From Lateolabrax maculatus (lineage: Eukaryota > Chordata > Actinopteri > Acropomatiformes > Lateolabracidae), in contig CM062202.1 of assembly GCA_031216445.1 (NCBI GenBank), forward strand, positions 21,599,501 to 21,663,500: DNA of 64,000 bases, in the 5' to 3' direction. Below, one piece after another: positions 11,548-23,576 of this stretch (positions within the stretch are counted from its first letter, which is position 1; the number at the start of each line of letters is the position of its first letter). The notes below the pieces were generated by a model, which had not been told where the DNA came from, ran no database searches, and worked only from the letters and a program-made list of their open reading frames with translations. Position numbers and translations under genes: made by a program.

Positions 11548-12914
11548 AAATGAGATCAGTTGAAAAGCCAGTAAAACAGCTGGTGTTAAACTGAAAAAGT
11601 CCCTTAACTCTTCATGTGCCTTAAATGACATCTTTCCACATTTCATGACAATGCTTTAATGCTTATGATAGCTATATGTTTAAGTTTGCATATCTAGCTT
11701 TAGCTTTGTTGTCTTTGTTTGGCTGTATGTCTGCTGTATCTCTCCATACATTTGTTTTACATACTGAGTTCATACACAGTATGTATGTATGTTCAGAGGT
11801 ACTGACAAACTGAGTCAACTTCTTTAAATAAATACTCTTTATTAGCTTGTCAAAGGAATATTGTCTTTATAGCTATATTGTTTTTATATAGTTGTATTCA
11901 AACCTAAGTTACCATTTTGTAAGATAAGTGCACTTGTTTAAAAAGTTTAAAGACCCCCTCCACTCAGAAAATGTGTTAGGCTCATTATCACTTGGATGTT
12001 TGAGCTTCACCGAGCAGAATGATGCGTGTGCAGTTTGACACTAAAATGCTGTTTTCACATGCACCTGCTGAAGGGGGAAGGTTTCTCTGAGCTCACCTTA
12101 AACCTCAGTTTAGAAGACTTGTATCTGTGAGCAGGACTTTGTGACACCACAACTAGTTTGGAGCCAATCAAGGTCCAGTATGCGTCTTACACAAGTGCAA
12201 TGTGGAAACCTGAAACTTTTGAAGTGAAAAGTATTTGCATATTCATAGATTTGGGATTTTTAAACGAGGGAGAAAGAGCAGATGCCATTTTAAGAATTTT
12301 AACAAGGTGTGTGAAAATGTATGCGGGAAAAGCCAGAACAGACGCAAATTATTATTCAAGGGCCTTTAATTTCAATGTCCTATCATTAGGAGGACACATT
12401 TGTATTTGTCATATAAGACACCAACCATAGCTCATTTTGGTATGCAAATGATTTTAGTAAAAATGCTTTGGTATGATACAGAATGTGAATGTCTAAGTTA
12501 AAGACTGGATATCATGTTTTTAGATGTCCAGTGTTTTGAGCCACTCAGCCGGCTGTCAACTCCTGGAAGGGTGTTCTTGACAGAAGACAAAGAAGAAGTC
12601 TCCAGCAGGACTGAACTGGCAGCTGAAGAAACACTTACGATGTTCCTGACATCGTCCCCCCGCAGGTCCCCCTTCCTGCTCTCCACATTTGCTATGACTT
12701 TGTCGGTCTCCTCGCACACTGCTCGCATGTCCAGCTCGGGCTTGTCGCTGTAACCTTCGCGGACGTGTTTGTACAAACTGCTGCGGGCTCCGTGCGACAA
12801 GCGGAGCGGGACGAACACGCTTGTCCTCGGCCTCGAACAGCGCCTGGCCACCGGCTTTAACGCAGCCAGCGCCGCGCCGCCGACTCTCACCGCCATGCCC
12901 ATGCAGGCCGCCAT
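6522..12914 (-). CDS. sars2: Seryl-tRNA synthetase, mitochondrial
   Basis: Charges mitochondrial tRNA-Ser (and the tRNA-Sec type) with serine in the matrix. Sixteen coding exons on the minus strand: 12639-12914, 11408-11503, 11206-11235, 10913-11053, 10733-10787, 10562-10625, 10179-10284, 9995-10042, 9581-9689, 9236-9281, 9059-9146, 8713-8825, 8533-8626, 7840-7932, 7663-7728, 6522-6662. The total of 1566 nt gives 521 aa, against 518 in human. The basic N-terminus up to ~40 is a mitochondrial targeting peptide. Next comes the tRNA-binding coiled-coil arm (DVRNIVCVWQEL and onward). The class II core follows, with motif 2 in GLYRVHHFNKVEMFGV and motif 3 in NATACAIPRTIIAILENHQ. The C-terminus keeps the family's PLKYIGPNQ. 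All splice phases agree. It shares a promoter region with the kelch gene. Confidence 0.97.
8684..8707. repeat. (TG)n tract just after the sars2 exon 12 donor
   Basis: TG repeat on the plus strand, so (CA)n in sars2 pre-mRNA. It begins a few bases downstream of the exon 12 splice donor at 8712. Confidence 0.95.
8830..8874. repeat. (CA)n tract just before the sars2 exon 12 acceptor
   Basis: CA repeat of about 22 units on the plus strand, so (UG)n in sars2 pre-mRNA. It runs up to the TCCAG acceptor of exon 12 and takes the place of a normal polypyrimidine tract. Confidence 0.95.
10094..10124. repeat. (AAT)n microsatellite
   Basis: AAT/ATA trinucleotide repeat of about ten units in the sars2 intron between coding exons 7 and 8. 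Confidence 0.9.
10879..10906. repeat. (GT)n tract after the sars2 exon 4 donor
   Basis: GT repeat on the plus strand, so (AC)n in the pre-mRNA. It starts four bases after the GTGAGG donor of coding exon 4. Confidence 0.95.
11515..11545. repeat. (AC)n tract before the sars2 exon 2 acceptor
   Basis: AC repeat on the plus strand, so (GU)n in the pre-mRNA. It lies about 10 bases upstream of the exon 2 acceptor. Confidence 0.95.
11980..12380. repeat. Probable interspersed repeat in sars2 intron 1
   Basis: This stretch of the ~1.1 kb intron 1 reads like a dispersed fish repeat family that I recall from other percomorph sequence (for example the segment around 12140-12200). It has no ORF with known similarity. 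I cannot name the family, and the ends are approximate. Confidence 0.35.
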
Positions 12915-13440
12915 GTTTGTCTTGTGGTCAATGCTGCATTCAGGGGGTACAGGAATAACTACGCTCTGTGTGGGCTCATGGTCAGCCTTACTCCATGCTC
13001 TTCAAAAGCAGTGCGTTTGAATTCATGTTTGGATATTATCACTTAAACGAGTGCAAAACATATGATTATAATAATGAGCATTTGCATTTCTCCGCCTTTC
13101 TTGTTTTCTTTTTTAGCTGCTCGTGGAGCCAGGGAGCACTATTGACGGCCGCACAGTAAAACGCTCGTATCCGCCGTGAATGCAGCATGAATGCGGAAAT
13201 TAGTATTTCCGAATTTGAATCATAATAAAACAGGTTTGCTGTTTTTTAAAAATGTTTTACGCCACTATTTTACACAGCCGTTGTCACGTGATGTTGAGGA
13301 GGGGGCGGAAAATAATTTAATTTTTCCAGAAACAAAAAAAAAAACAAAAAACATACGCCTCGGCTCCAAACACTCGTCACGAGCCAAAGGTCAGCCAATC
13401 AGAGGAGCGGAAGTTTAACGGTAATCCGGTTGAGACGTGA
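12915..13440. promoter_or_regulatory. Bidirectional promoter, sars2 (-) / kelch gene (+)
   Basis: About 0.5 kb separates the sars2 start codon from the likely start of kelch exon 1. Visible elements are an E-box CACGTG at 13284-13289, a CCAAT box at 13395-13399 and an Ets-type CGGAAG at 13408-13413. No TATA box is evident. Transcription starts are inferred. Confidence 0.6.
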
Positions 13441-13895
13441 CAAGTGCGGCCGACCGGACCCTGGACCGGGTCCTGATTTTCTGATCCCGGCGAGCTCTAC
13501 CCACCGCGCTCCCCACGGTCTCTCCGCCGAGCTGCACGGGCGTGCACGATGCCGCGGCGGACCGACGCGGGTCACGACCACCAGAGGCCTCCGAGCAGCG
13601 GGGGGACCGCTCCTTTGTAAGCTAGTGCGGGTCCGTCGGCTGGTCGCGTCGGTCGGTGATGCTGGGCTCGGGGCTGGACGAGCAGCGAGTAGCCTGACGC
13701 GTCTTCTCCACAGGCCGGGGGCGAGCCCCGAGCACCGCGACGCGACGCCCAGATGGGAGCGGGGAAAGCCTCCCGGAGCCTCTGGTAATAACCGGCTGCC
13801 TGAGCACAGTTAGCCCGCCCCGGACTGCCTTACCGATTCCTGCTGAACGTGAGACCCGACCAGCCTTCACGGTGGAAACGAGAAGAAGAGCGAAG
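13430..13895 (+). other. 5' untranslated exon of the kelch gene
   Basis: GC- and CpG-rich segment that ends in a strong donor (AAG|GTGAGC at 13895/13896). The next acceptor, at 14434, lies immediately before the ATG. It holds three short upstream ORFs with ATGs at about 13549, 13659 and 13753, the last encoding MGAGKASRSLW. The 5' end is inferred, and an unseen intron within the segment is possible. Confidence 0.55.
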
Positions 13896-14434
13896 GTGAG
13901 CGAGCTGATGCTACAGCGGCGGTCTGCTTTGTGCTTTATTGCAGCCACTCTTTTCTCACTATCGTTCTTGTCAAAAGCAAATGGAAACATGCTGTAACCG
14001 GGTTGGGGGGGCGGGCGGGGGGTGAATCTGGAGCAGAGGATCTGCTCAAAATTGAGCTGTGGCATGAACTTTGTGCAGAAACAACATCTCTTTCACAGAG
14101 ACGAGTGTTATCTGGGTCATATCTGCTATAACGGCAGGCCTCTATTTATAATACATTGGCCTGTCATGTTACATGTGGGGCCTGCATACGTAGAGGTTCA
14201 AGTGTGAAACCTGTTCTGCGAAGACCATCCCTCCAGAATAACACGAAGGAAGCAGCGCATTAGTTTTTATTTTATTCCGAAATACCAATTTCAGCATCCA
14301 GGCTGCATTCAAGGCAGACACGACCGATTCACAGCCGTTTTGATGTTGATTATTATGATCATGTATTATGCTTTCTTGTGAGTGATAATATCCAAATTCT
14401 CTGGCCTAAATAACCCCAGAGTGTTTGTGTCCAG

Positions 14435-17078
14435 ATGAATGCTGTGCGGGGGGGCACAGTCACCTGGCGCCCCCAGCCGTGGCAGGACGGGGACGGGGGA
14501 GGGGGGGAGCCTCTGTCAGACAGCGACTCGGAGGAGGAGGACTTCCCTGATGACAGCACCACCCCGCTGGGAGACTACATCACGCATGGTGAGACTGGAG
14601 GCCTGAGAGGGTGCTGGGTGGGGAATTTAGAAAACTAGCACTTGACTCATTTAGTTTCACCTGACCTTCATCCACCGTTCTCTGTTATCTCTGCTCTAAC
14701 TAACTGGTACTCGTCCCTCCCTCTGCCCCCTCGCCCTCCTCTCCGGCTCTCCCCTCTCTTTCGGCTGTGTTTCAGGACTGAAGCAGCTCCTGGATGCTCA
14801 GCAGCTGTGTGATGTGACTCTACTGGTTGAGGGGAAGAAGTTCATGTGTCACAGGTGTGGCTGCCATATCCTACAAAGACCTGTTAAAGGAAAAAAACAT
14901 TAATGAAGTCAGCCAGCCATTTACAGTTATATAAAATTGAGAACTATAAGCACCAATATTTTATATTTTTAGTTGCTAAATTACTTAAAGTATTTATAAA
15001 AGTTATCATTGATTAATTGTCTTCCAATTGAAGAACAGGTTAATTTAATAATCATTCATTTCACCATCTTATATAACATGGAATGCAAAGCAGATGTAAC
15101 TTAAACGGTTACCTTCTATGTCCCTCCGTCCATCCTTCTCTCCCCTCAGGGTCCTCCTAGCGGCCGTGAGCCCGTACTTCCGGGCCATGTTCACCAGCCC
15201 CCTGGTAGAGTCCCGCCTCACTGAGATCCGACTGGAGGAAGTGACGCCGTCTGTCATGGAGACTGTCATCCAGTTTGTGTACACCGGTGAGGCAGGTCTC
15301 TCTCTGGACACGGCTGAGGATCTGTTTGTGGCTGCCAACCGGCTTCAGGTCATGCCCCTTCAAGACCTGTGCTCCAGGTAAATCTGATGTATAAAAGTGA
15401 CAGATGGTCAAGTTTACAGCTTTTTTCATTAGGCGTTGCAATTCAGACGGCTATATTTCTACTTTGACTTTTAGTTAACAAGTCTGCTTCTGTCTTCTGG
15501 ATTTTAAACCCCCCCCCCGTCTCTCTTTCCTTCTGTCTTTCTTTCCACTTGTCATTGTTCCTCTACCCTTATCTCTCCAGGTTTCTATTTGAGCACCTCT
15601 CAGTGGATAACTGCCTGGGGATGTACTCTCTGGCTCGCTCACACCATGACCAGTTGCTGCTGCGTGCCTCCCTGCGGCTGGTAGCCCAGCACTTCCCCCG
15701 GGTGGCCCGGCAGAAAGACTTCCTCCTGCTGGACCACGGCACCTTAGGGAGCCTCCTGAGCTCTGATCGTCTGGGGGTGGACTCTGAGGCGGAGGTTTAC
15801 GACGCGGCACGCCGCTGGGCAGAGCACCAGCCCCTGGACCGCTACGCCCACATGCCGGCGTTGCTTCACCACCTGCGGCCGGGGCTGCTGTCCCTGGAAG
15901 AGAGCCGGAGACTGAGCCAGGAGTTGGGGCCCGCTGCAGCTGGTGAGGGCCTTGGGGGACCTCTGAGACCACGGGAGGGCATGTTTGAGAAAAAGATTGT
16001 CTGCGTGGACCTGACACCTCGGGAAGATGAGAATTTAGCTGCAAGAGACTACACAGTGGACTGCTTTGATCCTCGGACAGGGAAGTGGGAGAAGTTAGCA
16101 GCACTGGGTTCACTGGTGAGCCCCGGCTGTACGGCTGTAGGTGATCGGCTGTTTGTAGCGGGGGGGATCCTGCGGACGGGCTCTGTGTCTGCAGCCGTGC
16201 ATGAATATGATGCAGTGTTAGACCGCTGGATAGAGCGGCCTTCGATGGTTCAGCCCCGGGCTATGCTAGGCCTTCTGGGCTGTGGAGAGTCACTCTATGC
16301 CTTGGGTGGTAGTAACCGCTCAGCTCTACTGGACTCCAGTGAGACCCTGGAGCTGACCACACTTCAGTGGGCTCCGGGGCCTCGGTTACCGCTCCCTCTG
16401 CGCGCCTTCGCCTGCGCAGCGTTACGTGGGCGGCTTTACCTTCTGGGCGGAACCACGCTTGAACAGAACCGGGCTGTGGTCCACTCGGGGGTGCTCATTT
16501 ATCACACCCTGACAGACTGCTGGACGCGTGTGGCTCTGGACTCTGGCGCCACCTGCCTCGCTGGAGGAGTAGCAGTGCGAGGAGGGGTCTGCGCTATCGG
16601 GGGATACATGAGGGATACCACCAAGTTCCTGGATGGAAACTACACTAATCTGGAGACTTTAGACGCCACTGGGCGTGTGCTGTTTTTCAGAGAGGGCAGG
16701 GGGTCTGGAGTAGAGAGGGAGGTGACTGGGGGAGGGGTGATGGTCAGCGCAGAGCAGCGGGGGGGTGCGGGTGGTGGAAGCGACCGAGCCCCAAGCCCTG
16801 TGGTATTTCCCGGGCTGCCGCGGCGGATTGCAGCTGGGGGTGTGGCCAGGTGGAAACGCAGGATTTACGTGCTGGGTGGGGAGAACGGCTCACGGTTCTA
16901 TGACAGCGTGTACTGTTGGAAGCCCGGGTGGCGCAGCTGGGTCCAGAGACGGGAGAAACTCCCTGGAGACACTGGAGGGGTGAGCCAGTTTGGGTGTACC
17001 ACTTTAAAGTTCCCTAAGAAACACATCCTGTCCAGACTGAGACTAGCCAAAGAAAATTGCAAGAAGGCTGCTGACTAG
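14435..17078 (+). CDS. BTB-BACK-Kelch (KLHL-family) protein
   Basis: Probable substrate adaptor of a Cullin-3 ubiquitin ligase. Coding exons: 14435-14588, 14776-14854, 15150-15377, 15581-17078, giving 652 aa with consistent phases. The start codon directly follows a splice acceptor. The N-terminus is Gly/acidic (EPLSDSDSEEEDFPDD). The BTB domain runs from ~53 (LLDAQQLCDVTLLVEGKKF) to ~155. The BACK domain (FLFEHLSVDNCLGMYSLAR and onward) runs to ~260. Kelch repeats with paired glycines (LFVAGG, LYALGGS, LYLLGGT, VCAIGGY, IYVLGGE) fill ~300-630, interrupted by a Gly/Arg-rich insert near 545-580. The tail is basic (FPKKHILSRLRLAKENCKK). BTB/BACK wording is closest to the KLHL6/24/35 group that I recall. 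It may correspond to a fish-specific KLHL such as klhl43, but I cannot assign a symbol. Confidence 0.9.
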
Positions 17079-17522
17079 TTTGCCAGGGACCAGTATGACT
17101 TATATGCCTATAATGGACTGTATGCTGACAGATCTAATGACTTTATTAGGGATAGTCAAATGTACAGGCATAGAGCAAGTGGAGCCAGAAAACTGGTTAA
17201 AAGTCAGGCAACATGCACCTGAATGTAACCTAATCCACTATTTGTCAGAACATTAAAGTCCTTTGAGAGGGAAAGGGCCTTTTCATTGTTTTTTCTTAAA
17301 GTGTAAAGTTATTTTCAGCTTATAGCTGGTGTAATATTTTTAAGGCTGTTTGGAAACCATTTCTATGCTGTGAATTTGTCAGCAGCGTTTAGTTTAGACA
17401 CAAGGGTACCAGCACATTTCTGACCATGCTATGTTCCACTTCGTTTGCCTAGACCTAGTTTCTTTTTCTAATGTGGGCCTGTAAAGCCCTTTGAAACTGC
17501 AATTAAGGGCTTTATGAATAAA
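17079..17522 (+). other. Kelch gene 3' UTR with poly(A) signal
   Basis: Follows the stop codon. The first good AATAAA is at 17517-17522, inside a retroelement-like tail (see 17472-17532). The extent is inferred. Confidence 0.5.
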
Positions 17523-17532
17523 CTTGACGTGA
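17472..17532 (+). repeat. L2/SINE-like 3' tail fragment
   Basis: The segment has the wording of the shared 3' tail of fish L2-type LINEs and their SINEs: a TGTAAAGCCCTTTGA start, then AATAAACTTGA. The body of an element is not evident upstream, so this is a short 5'-truncated piece. Confidence 0.5.
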
Positions 17533-20500
17533 GTGGAAACATATCATAGGAAACACACATATTTTTCTTAAAACGACTTGCAACGACAGTTTTTACTTGT
17601 ACCATCGGCTATTTTGTGAAGAACGTGAACGTCCTGTTCTGTCCTTGACTCGTGACTTGAAGCCCTGTACTGATCTCTTATCTCAGTGGAGGACATCAGT
17701 CAAATCCTCTTAACTTCAGAAAACCTCAGTGCATTTTGTGTGGAACATCAATGGCTCATTTGTTCAGGTTTGTCCTTTACAACATCGGGATAGTCTGACC
17801 TGCCGGCCCTAAGACACTGCCCAGTGACTAGTCCTCTCTACATTGGACTTTTTCAAAACCGATTCACTGGTCTCGTTTCGCAGGCAGTCAGAGCCCTTCA
17901 CCTGATCCTAAATATGGAAGCCCCGTGTTAAACACAGACCGGATAGTGTCTTTTTACTTGGTAGAAACTGTGTTTATGTCCGCTGTTCTTAAATGCTCTT
18001 ATAAAGGTCCTGCCTCAAAGAAGCGGAACATAGCCGTGGGAGAAATATGCAGACAAGGCTGGATAATATGGAAACAATTAAAGATGCTAGCCAGAACACC
18101 ATCCTCCATATTAACATATATGACAAGGTGTGTTTTAAGTATAGAAAGTCATTGTCAAAGGGATTTAGTAGACGTTCATGACAGTGTGCTGCAAAGAAAA
18201 ACCTTTCAGCCAGCATTCTGACGGCATCCTTGTGTCTAGACCAGCGCTGTGTCAAGCACCTTTCCTAAACCTTTAAACCAGGTGAACAGTTGTCTTTACT
18301 TGATTCAGCAGCCGTGTCAAAATTACACTTTTGTTCCAATTGTTCCAGCCACAGGACTTGTGAATGTGTTTGGCATTGAGGTTATGGATTATCTGAACAC
18401 ATTAGCATTGCACCTAATTTATTGAAATGTATTTTAAAGGTTTTTGTTGTTGTTGTTGTTGTTGTTTTGAAATGGCAACTTTTGCTCTGGCTGCAGAGCC
18501 CGGGCTTCCTGTACTGTAGGACGGAGCAGATCTGTTTGGATCTGAAAGCGACTGAGGGTTTTTAAAGTAACTCAGTTCTTACATTGTGATTTTATGGAAG
18601 GTCAGAAAATGTTTGCCCAGAAATTCACGCACATTGTTTTGCTGTAAGCCACAATGTTTTCTTTGATCCCTTCTTCTTCTGTTTTCCTCTCTTTATTTCA
18701 AATTTATTAAATCCAGATACTTCTGCGGGAGATATGTGCTTATGAAAAACACTACCAGCTGTGTCTGAAAATGGAAGAATTCTACCATGAGATGTGTGCC
18801 AAACAGGACCAGAAAATATAAACTAGGGGTCATATTAGAAATGTGTTCAACTCCTATCACCACAGTAATAATTATAATTTTGGATATTTGGAATTTTTGC
18901 CATTATGGAGGCACTCTAATTCATCAAACTGGAGGCGTAGTGTTAATAAGGATAGAAACTCACTTCAAGGTTTCTTGACATTACAATGTCCTCCTAAAAG
19001 TCAGCAGGGAATTAGTTTTGGAGTTAATTCACTCAGAACTCAGGATAGTTTTCAGATGTAACTTCAGATTGGTGAACAACACTGATACAGTTCAGATACT
19101 GTAAACACATTATCAGCCTAAAACATGACACTAAGATGGATACATGATGTGCTTCTGAAATGAAAAAAAAAAAATAGGATTTCTTTTTTAACTCGTACTA
19201 CTGAGATAAGACAAAGTGTTACCCTGTAGCTCCTACACCTGCAAAGTGGATTAATTTAAGTTTACTGAAGCAGTAAATCAGTGGAAGTCTGAAACAAGAA
19301 TTTAAATCTGTTAAAAATCTTTAATTCAGTGAGAAAAAGAGAAGCTTTTTCACATCTCACAACTTGCCACCATTTTCCACTCGCTTGTACTGAATCTACC
19401 AACCAATACGATCAAAACAATTATTCATTTTCAGTCAAAACACACTCCCACCTTGAACTTTCCAAAGTGTTGCAATGACTCAGTCTCCCTGAAGAACAGG
19501 GTAGTGGAACTTCCCCAGTTTCCCAGTGACGGTAACAGCAAATGTTTAACACAACAGTCAAGTTATTTCTAGCGAGCAGAAGAACTCCCCATCATTTAAC
19601 AGCTTGATTATAACGTTGTGATCTAATTGTCATATGAAGTCTTTTTAAATGCATCATACATTGCATACTTTTAGTTACCTATGTGTCACAAATTCATAAA
19701 ATCAATCAATATTTCTCAGATATCTTCCAGGACCTCTTTCAGTCACCTGACAATAGAATTCATAAGAGGACATAATTAGTCCTGGGGAGTGATAGTAATA
19801 GTAATAGTGGATAGGTGAGATGTTGAGTATACCTGTTGAGTATGACCTTACTGTGTGGCTGACCAAAATGCATTAAAAGGATGAGGAGCAAAAATCCTTT
19901 GTCAGGAAGGTTCTTGAACTTTATTTCAGCAGCATGTTCACACGTCAAACACACAACAAGCATCATTTCTTTCTTGTTATTTTAGTTGGTTAAGAGATGT
20001 GAGCCTCAGTTTGTGTTTCTAGAAGAAGTCACATCACTCGTCTGTCTCATTAAAAAAAAAAAAAAAAAACATGCTTTTGAATATTCACCTCAAAATGTCA
20101 AATGAATTCATTTCCTTCCCCGTGTGCTCTCAGTATGACACGTGAGAAGTGATTGTGTGCACGCATGTGTGTGTTTTCTATGCCGAGGCGTAAATCTGCT
20201 CAACACAAGCTCTTTGCACACGTCCACACCCGCACTGTGTGTCCATTCAGAGAAGTGGAGCTGCCCTCATTTGTACAACCTGATGAAGTTTGTGAACTGA
20301 AAGGCAAATGGATGTTTTGATGAAAGCAGTGCTCTCAAATGATTAAAGGACTATTTGCTTACGTGTTTTTTACTTGTGATGTTGTTTTACAGAAACTTTT
20401 TGATGAAGTTCTTTAGCCAATTAACGCGTACGTTGGGGGCACATACAGCAGCTGTTTGGGCAGAAAAAAAGAGGCCGAAAGTAGATACAAGCACACATTT

Positions 20501-20560
20501 CTGCATGTAAAATGTTGAAAACCCAGTGGAACTATATGACTGAAACCCTGTTATTCATAG
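17533..20560. other. Intergenic, kelch gene to slc5a2
   Basis: AT-rich DNA of about 3 kb without a recognisable exon. It holds a short (GTT)n run near 18447-18466 and A homopolymers near 19160 and 20050. Confidence 0.5.
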
Positions 20561-20566
20561 TTTGGC

Positions 20567-20579
20567 GTTAATAATTACT
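20567..20579 (+). promoter_or_regulatory. slc5a2: HNF1-like site upstream of slc5a2
   Basis: GTTAATAATTACT matches the HNF1 consensus GTTAATNATTAAC at 11 of 12 defined positions if the last two bases are relaxed, and at 10 strictly. It lies about 230 bases before the slc5a2 start codon. Mammalian SLC5A2 is known to depend on HNF1-alpha in kidney tubule. Function here is inferred. Confidence 0.5.
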
Positions 20580-20808
20580 CTAATGAACAAACTGCTGAAT
20601 CTGCCCATTCCCACAGCTGACCAAAGTTCTAACTTTACACTGACCACCACATATCTACTCCCTATGCGTCGACCTTCAACAGATACAGTATATCTGTTTT
20701 TTAAGCTACTTGGCCATATTGATGTCTAGGTTTAGGTGTTTTTTTTAAAGGATTTAATAGAAGCAAAGCTGCAGATAAAGTGGAGTACATTCAGGTGTAA
20801 GTTGAGCA

Positions 20809-23533
20809 ATGGAGAATCCTTCATCAGAGACTGTGACCATCAGCAACCCAGCAGACATCGCCATCATTGTTGGATATTTCATCATGGTTATTGGTGTTGG
20901 CATTTGGGTGAGTGCACCTGTGTTACCCTGAGACAGAGGCTGATTATCAGGAGATTATAATGACTGGATGAAAAATTGTAAAGGAGGACACCCAGATAAC
21001 ATTGTGTTTGTGAGAGTAACGGAACCGTCCTGTCTGTGTTTCAGTCCATGTTTCGGACCAATCGTGGGACGGTTGGAGGGTATTTCCTGGCAGGGCGCAC
21101 CATGACCTGGTGGCCGGTGAGTCCACTGCGGAGCTACAGCTATAAAGATATAGCAGAATATAAGCTTATTAGTATCAGCCTATACTGTACGTTGGCTGAT
21201 GAGAAGAAGTTGCAGTACAGAAGTGCCAAAAATGTGCTCCGGGTCATTTAGAAACACTGTTGCCATGTTGTAGTTTGTTCACCAGAGGGTACTGACAAGT
21301 TTATTTATACACTGTAAAATATCCAGCTTAGTACATATCTTTAAAAAAACTAATTTAGGAAATGCTTATCAAAAATGTATGTACTCAACTCTGAAATCCG
21401 TATTGTTTTTCAGTATCAGTCAGAATATACTTCAGAAAAATCTGCCTGTGTAAAGTCTCAGGCGGCAGGAAGCAACAAAATCTTGTTGTTCCTCACAAAA
21501 AAGGGGCAATATATTATGTAATTTAAACTTTTTTGTTGGGTCAATTCACTATGCACTCATTTTTCTGTGCATTTCTGCTCATAGTCCTCATACTGTACGA
21601 TGTTAATGGACTCATGTAAGTCTTCATTTATTTGGATTTGTTTTGATGTGGTCTTTTTTAAAAAAAAAAATTTTTCAATTCAGGTCGGTGCATCTCTGTT
21701 TGCCAGCAACATTGGCAGTGGTCACTTTGTGGGCTTGGCAGGCACTGGGGCAGCTGGTGGCATCGCTGTGGGGGGGTTTGAGTGGAACGTAAGTCACACT
21801 GTACAGTTACAGCTTGTACGACGCCCGCCGTTCGGTTGGTGGTGCTCGTATCCCATTCGTTTGAAAGCACTGGCTTGATGCATGATTGTGTCGTTGTGTG
21901 TGATGTGCCAGGCCCTGTTCATCGTGCTGCTGCTGGGCTGGCTGTTCGTGCCCGTCTACCTCACAGCTGGGGTAAGTAGTTCGGGCTGCCAGCGTCAACA
22001 CGTGTCGACCAGCGTATCATCCACTGATGCGAGTTCCTATCGTGACATGCATTGTGTGAAATGTGCTGTGTCAGGTGATCACGATGCCCCAGTACCTGAA
22101 GAAGAGGTTCGGGGGGACCAGGATCAGCCTCTACCTCTCCGTCATCTCTCTGTTCCTCTACATTTTCACCAAGATCTCAGTGAGTCATCCTGTCTGGGGA
22201 ACACGCAGTCAGAAAAACCTTCGCTATGTGTTTCTCACCCCGCCTGTCTCTCCCTGTCTCCCTGCAGGTGGACATGTTTTCAGGAGCTGTGTTCATCCAG
22301 CAGGCATTAGGGTGGAACATCTACGTGGCCGTCATCAGCCTTCTGTTAATAACAGCCCTGTACACTGTGACAGGTATGTATGTACTCAACCTAGGCCATA
22401 GAGATTTTTTTTAAAGGAGCACTCCACCAATTTTACATGAGAATCAATTTACTCGTCCTGATGGTAGCACTCCTTGTTACAATTACCAATTTTTTTTTCA
22501 GCCTGTAAGAACAGTTGAACAACGACTCCTCAGTGACTCTGGAGGGAGCACTCTGAAATTTGAGAATACAACCCTGATGGCATAGTGATGTCATCGGGGT
22601 TACTTTTGGCTTTAGTGTTGGACACTACAAATTTCCACTGAGGGAGTGGAGTTTAAAAGATGTGGGCATTTACAGGGCAGAGAGAGTTTAATGAAGAGAT
22701 GCTTTTTTGTTGCATTGTGGGAAATGTAGGAATAATAATAATTTTAAGAGCTTGCCCCCTATTTAAGGACAGAAAATCTGGATATCACGCTCTCTACTGC
22801 TTCGATTTTGATCATTCTTTTTTAAACCTGTCTCCTGCATGTCCCCCAACTTTATGGAAGCGCAATACGAAATCACTGAAGTACCCCGTTGAATGTCACA
22901 GTTTCAGTTAGTGTACGTATTTTAAGGTGTGTGAATGTGTGTGTTAACAGGTGGCCTGGCTGCTCTGATGTACACTGACACATTTCAGACCTTCGTCATC
23001 ATTGCCGGGGCCTTCATCCTCATGGGCTTCTGTAAGTACAAATACTACAGCATCATATTTAATCTTCCAATAAATCTTCTTTTCCTTCACACTACACACA
23101 GTTCATGTTTCTGGCTTCTGCCTGTGGCTGTGTCCCTCCACGGCAGCTTCACAACAGGAAAGGGATTAACTATGGTCAGTAATCATTCATTTCACTGCAG
23201 CGGTTTACAGTATGCTGACGCTGCAGAGCCACAAAACTCTCCACCCCCCTCCGAGACAACAACAACCCCCGCCCACAACCTTATAGATTTTTTTATAAAG
23301 GGTATATCAGTCTGATCTTGGTGTAGATCACAGACAAAGTCAAAGAAGGAGGCAGACAAAATAAAAGTGGGCAAGAAACCAGTGGAGGAGGGAAAAACAG
23401 CCACCTCCTTTTGTAAATTGGTGATGCGTTGAGATGGCAGTGCTGACTCAGCAGCTGACTCATATCTTCAGTTAGGACAGTATCAGACAACAGGAGAGCT
23501 CTGGACGTTTGAGCTGAGTAAGAAAGAACTGTG

Positions 23534-23576
<43 letters not shown>

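Noticed and set aside
13430..13813. 127-aa plus-strand ORF in the kelch 5' exon
   Set aside because: It has no ATG at its start, and it is GC-rich UTR sequence without similarity to a known family. Only the short uORFs were kept.
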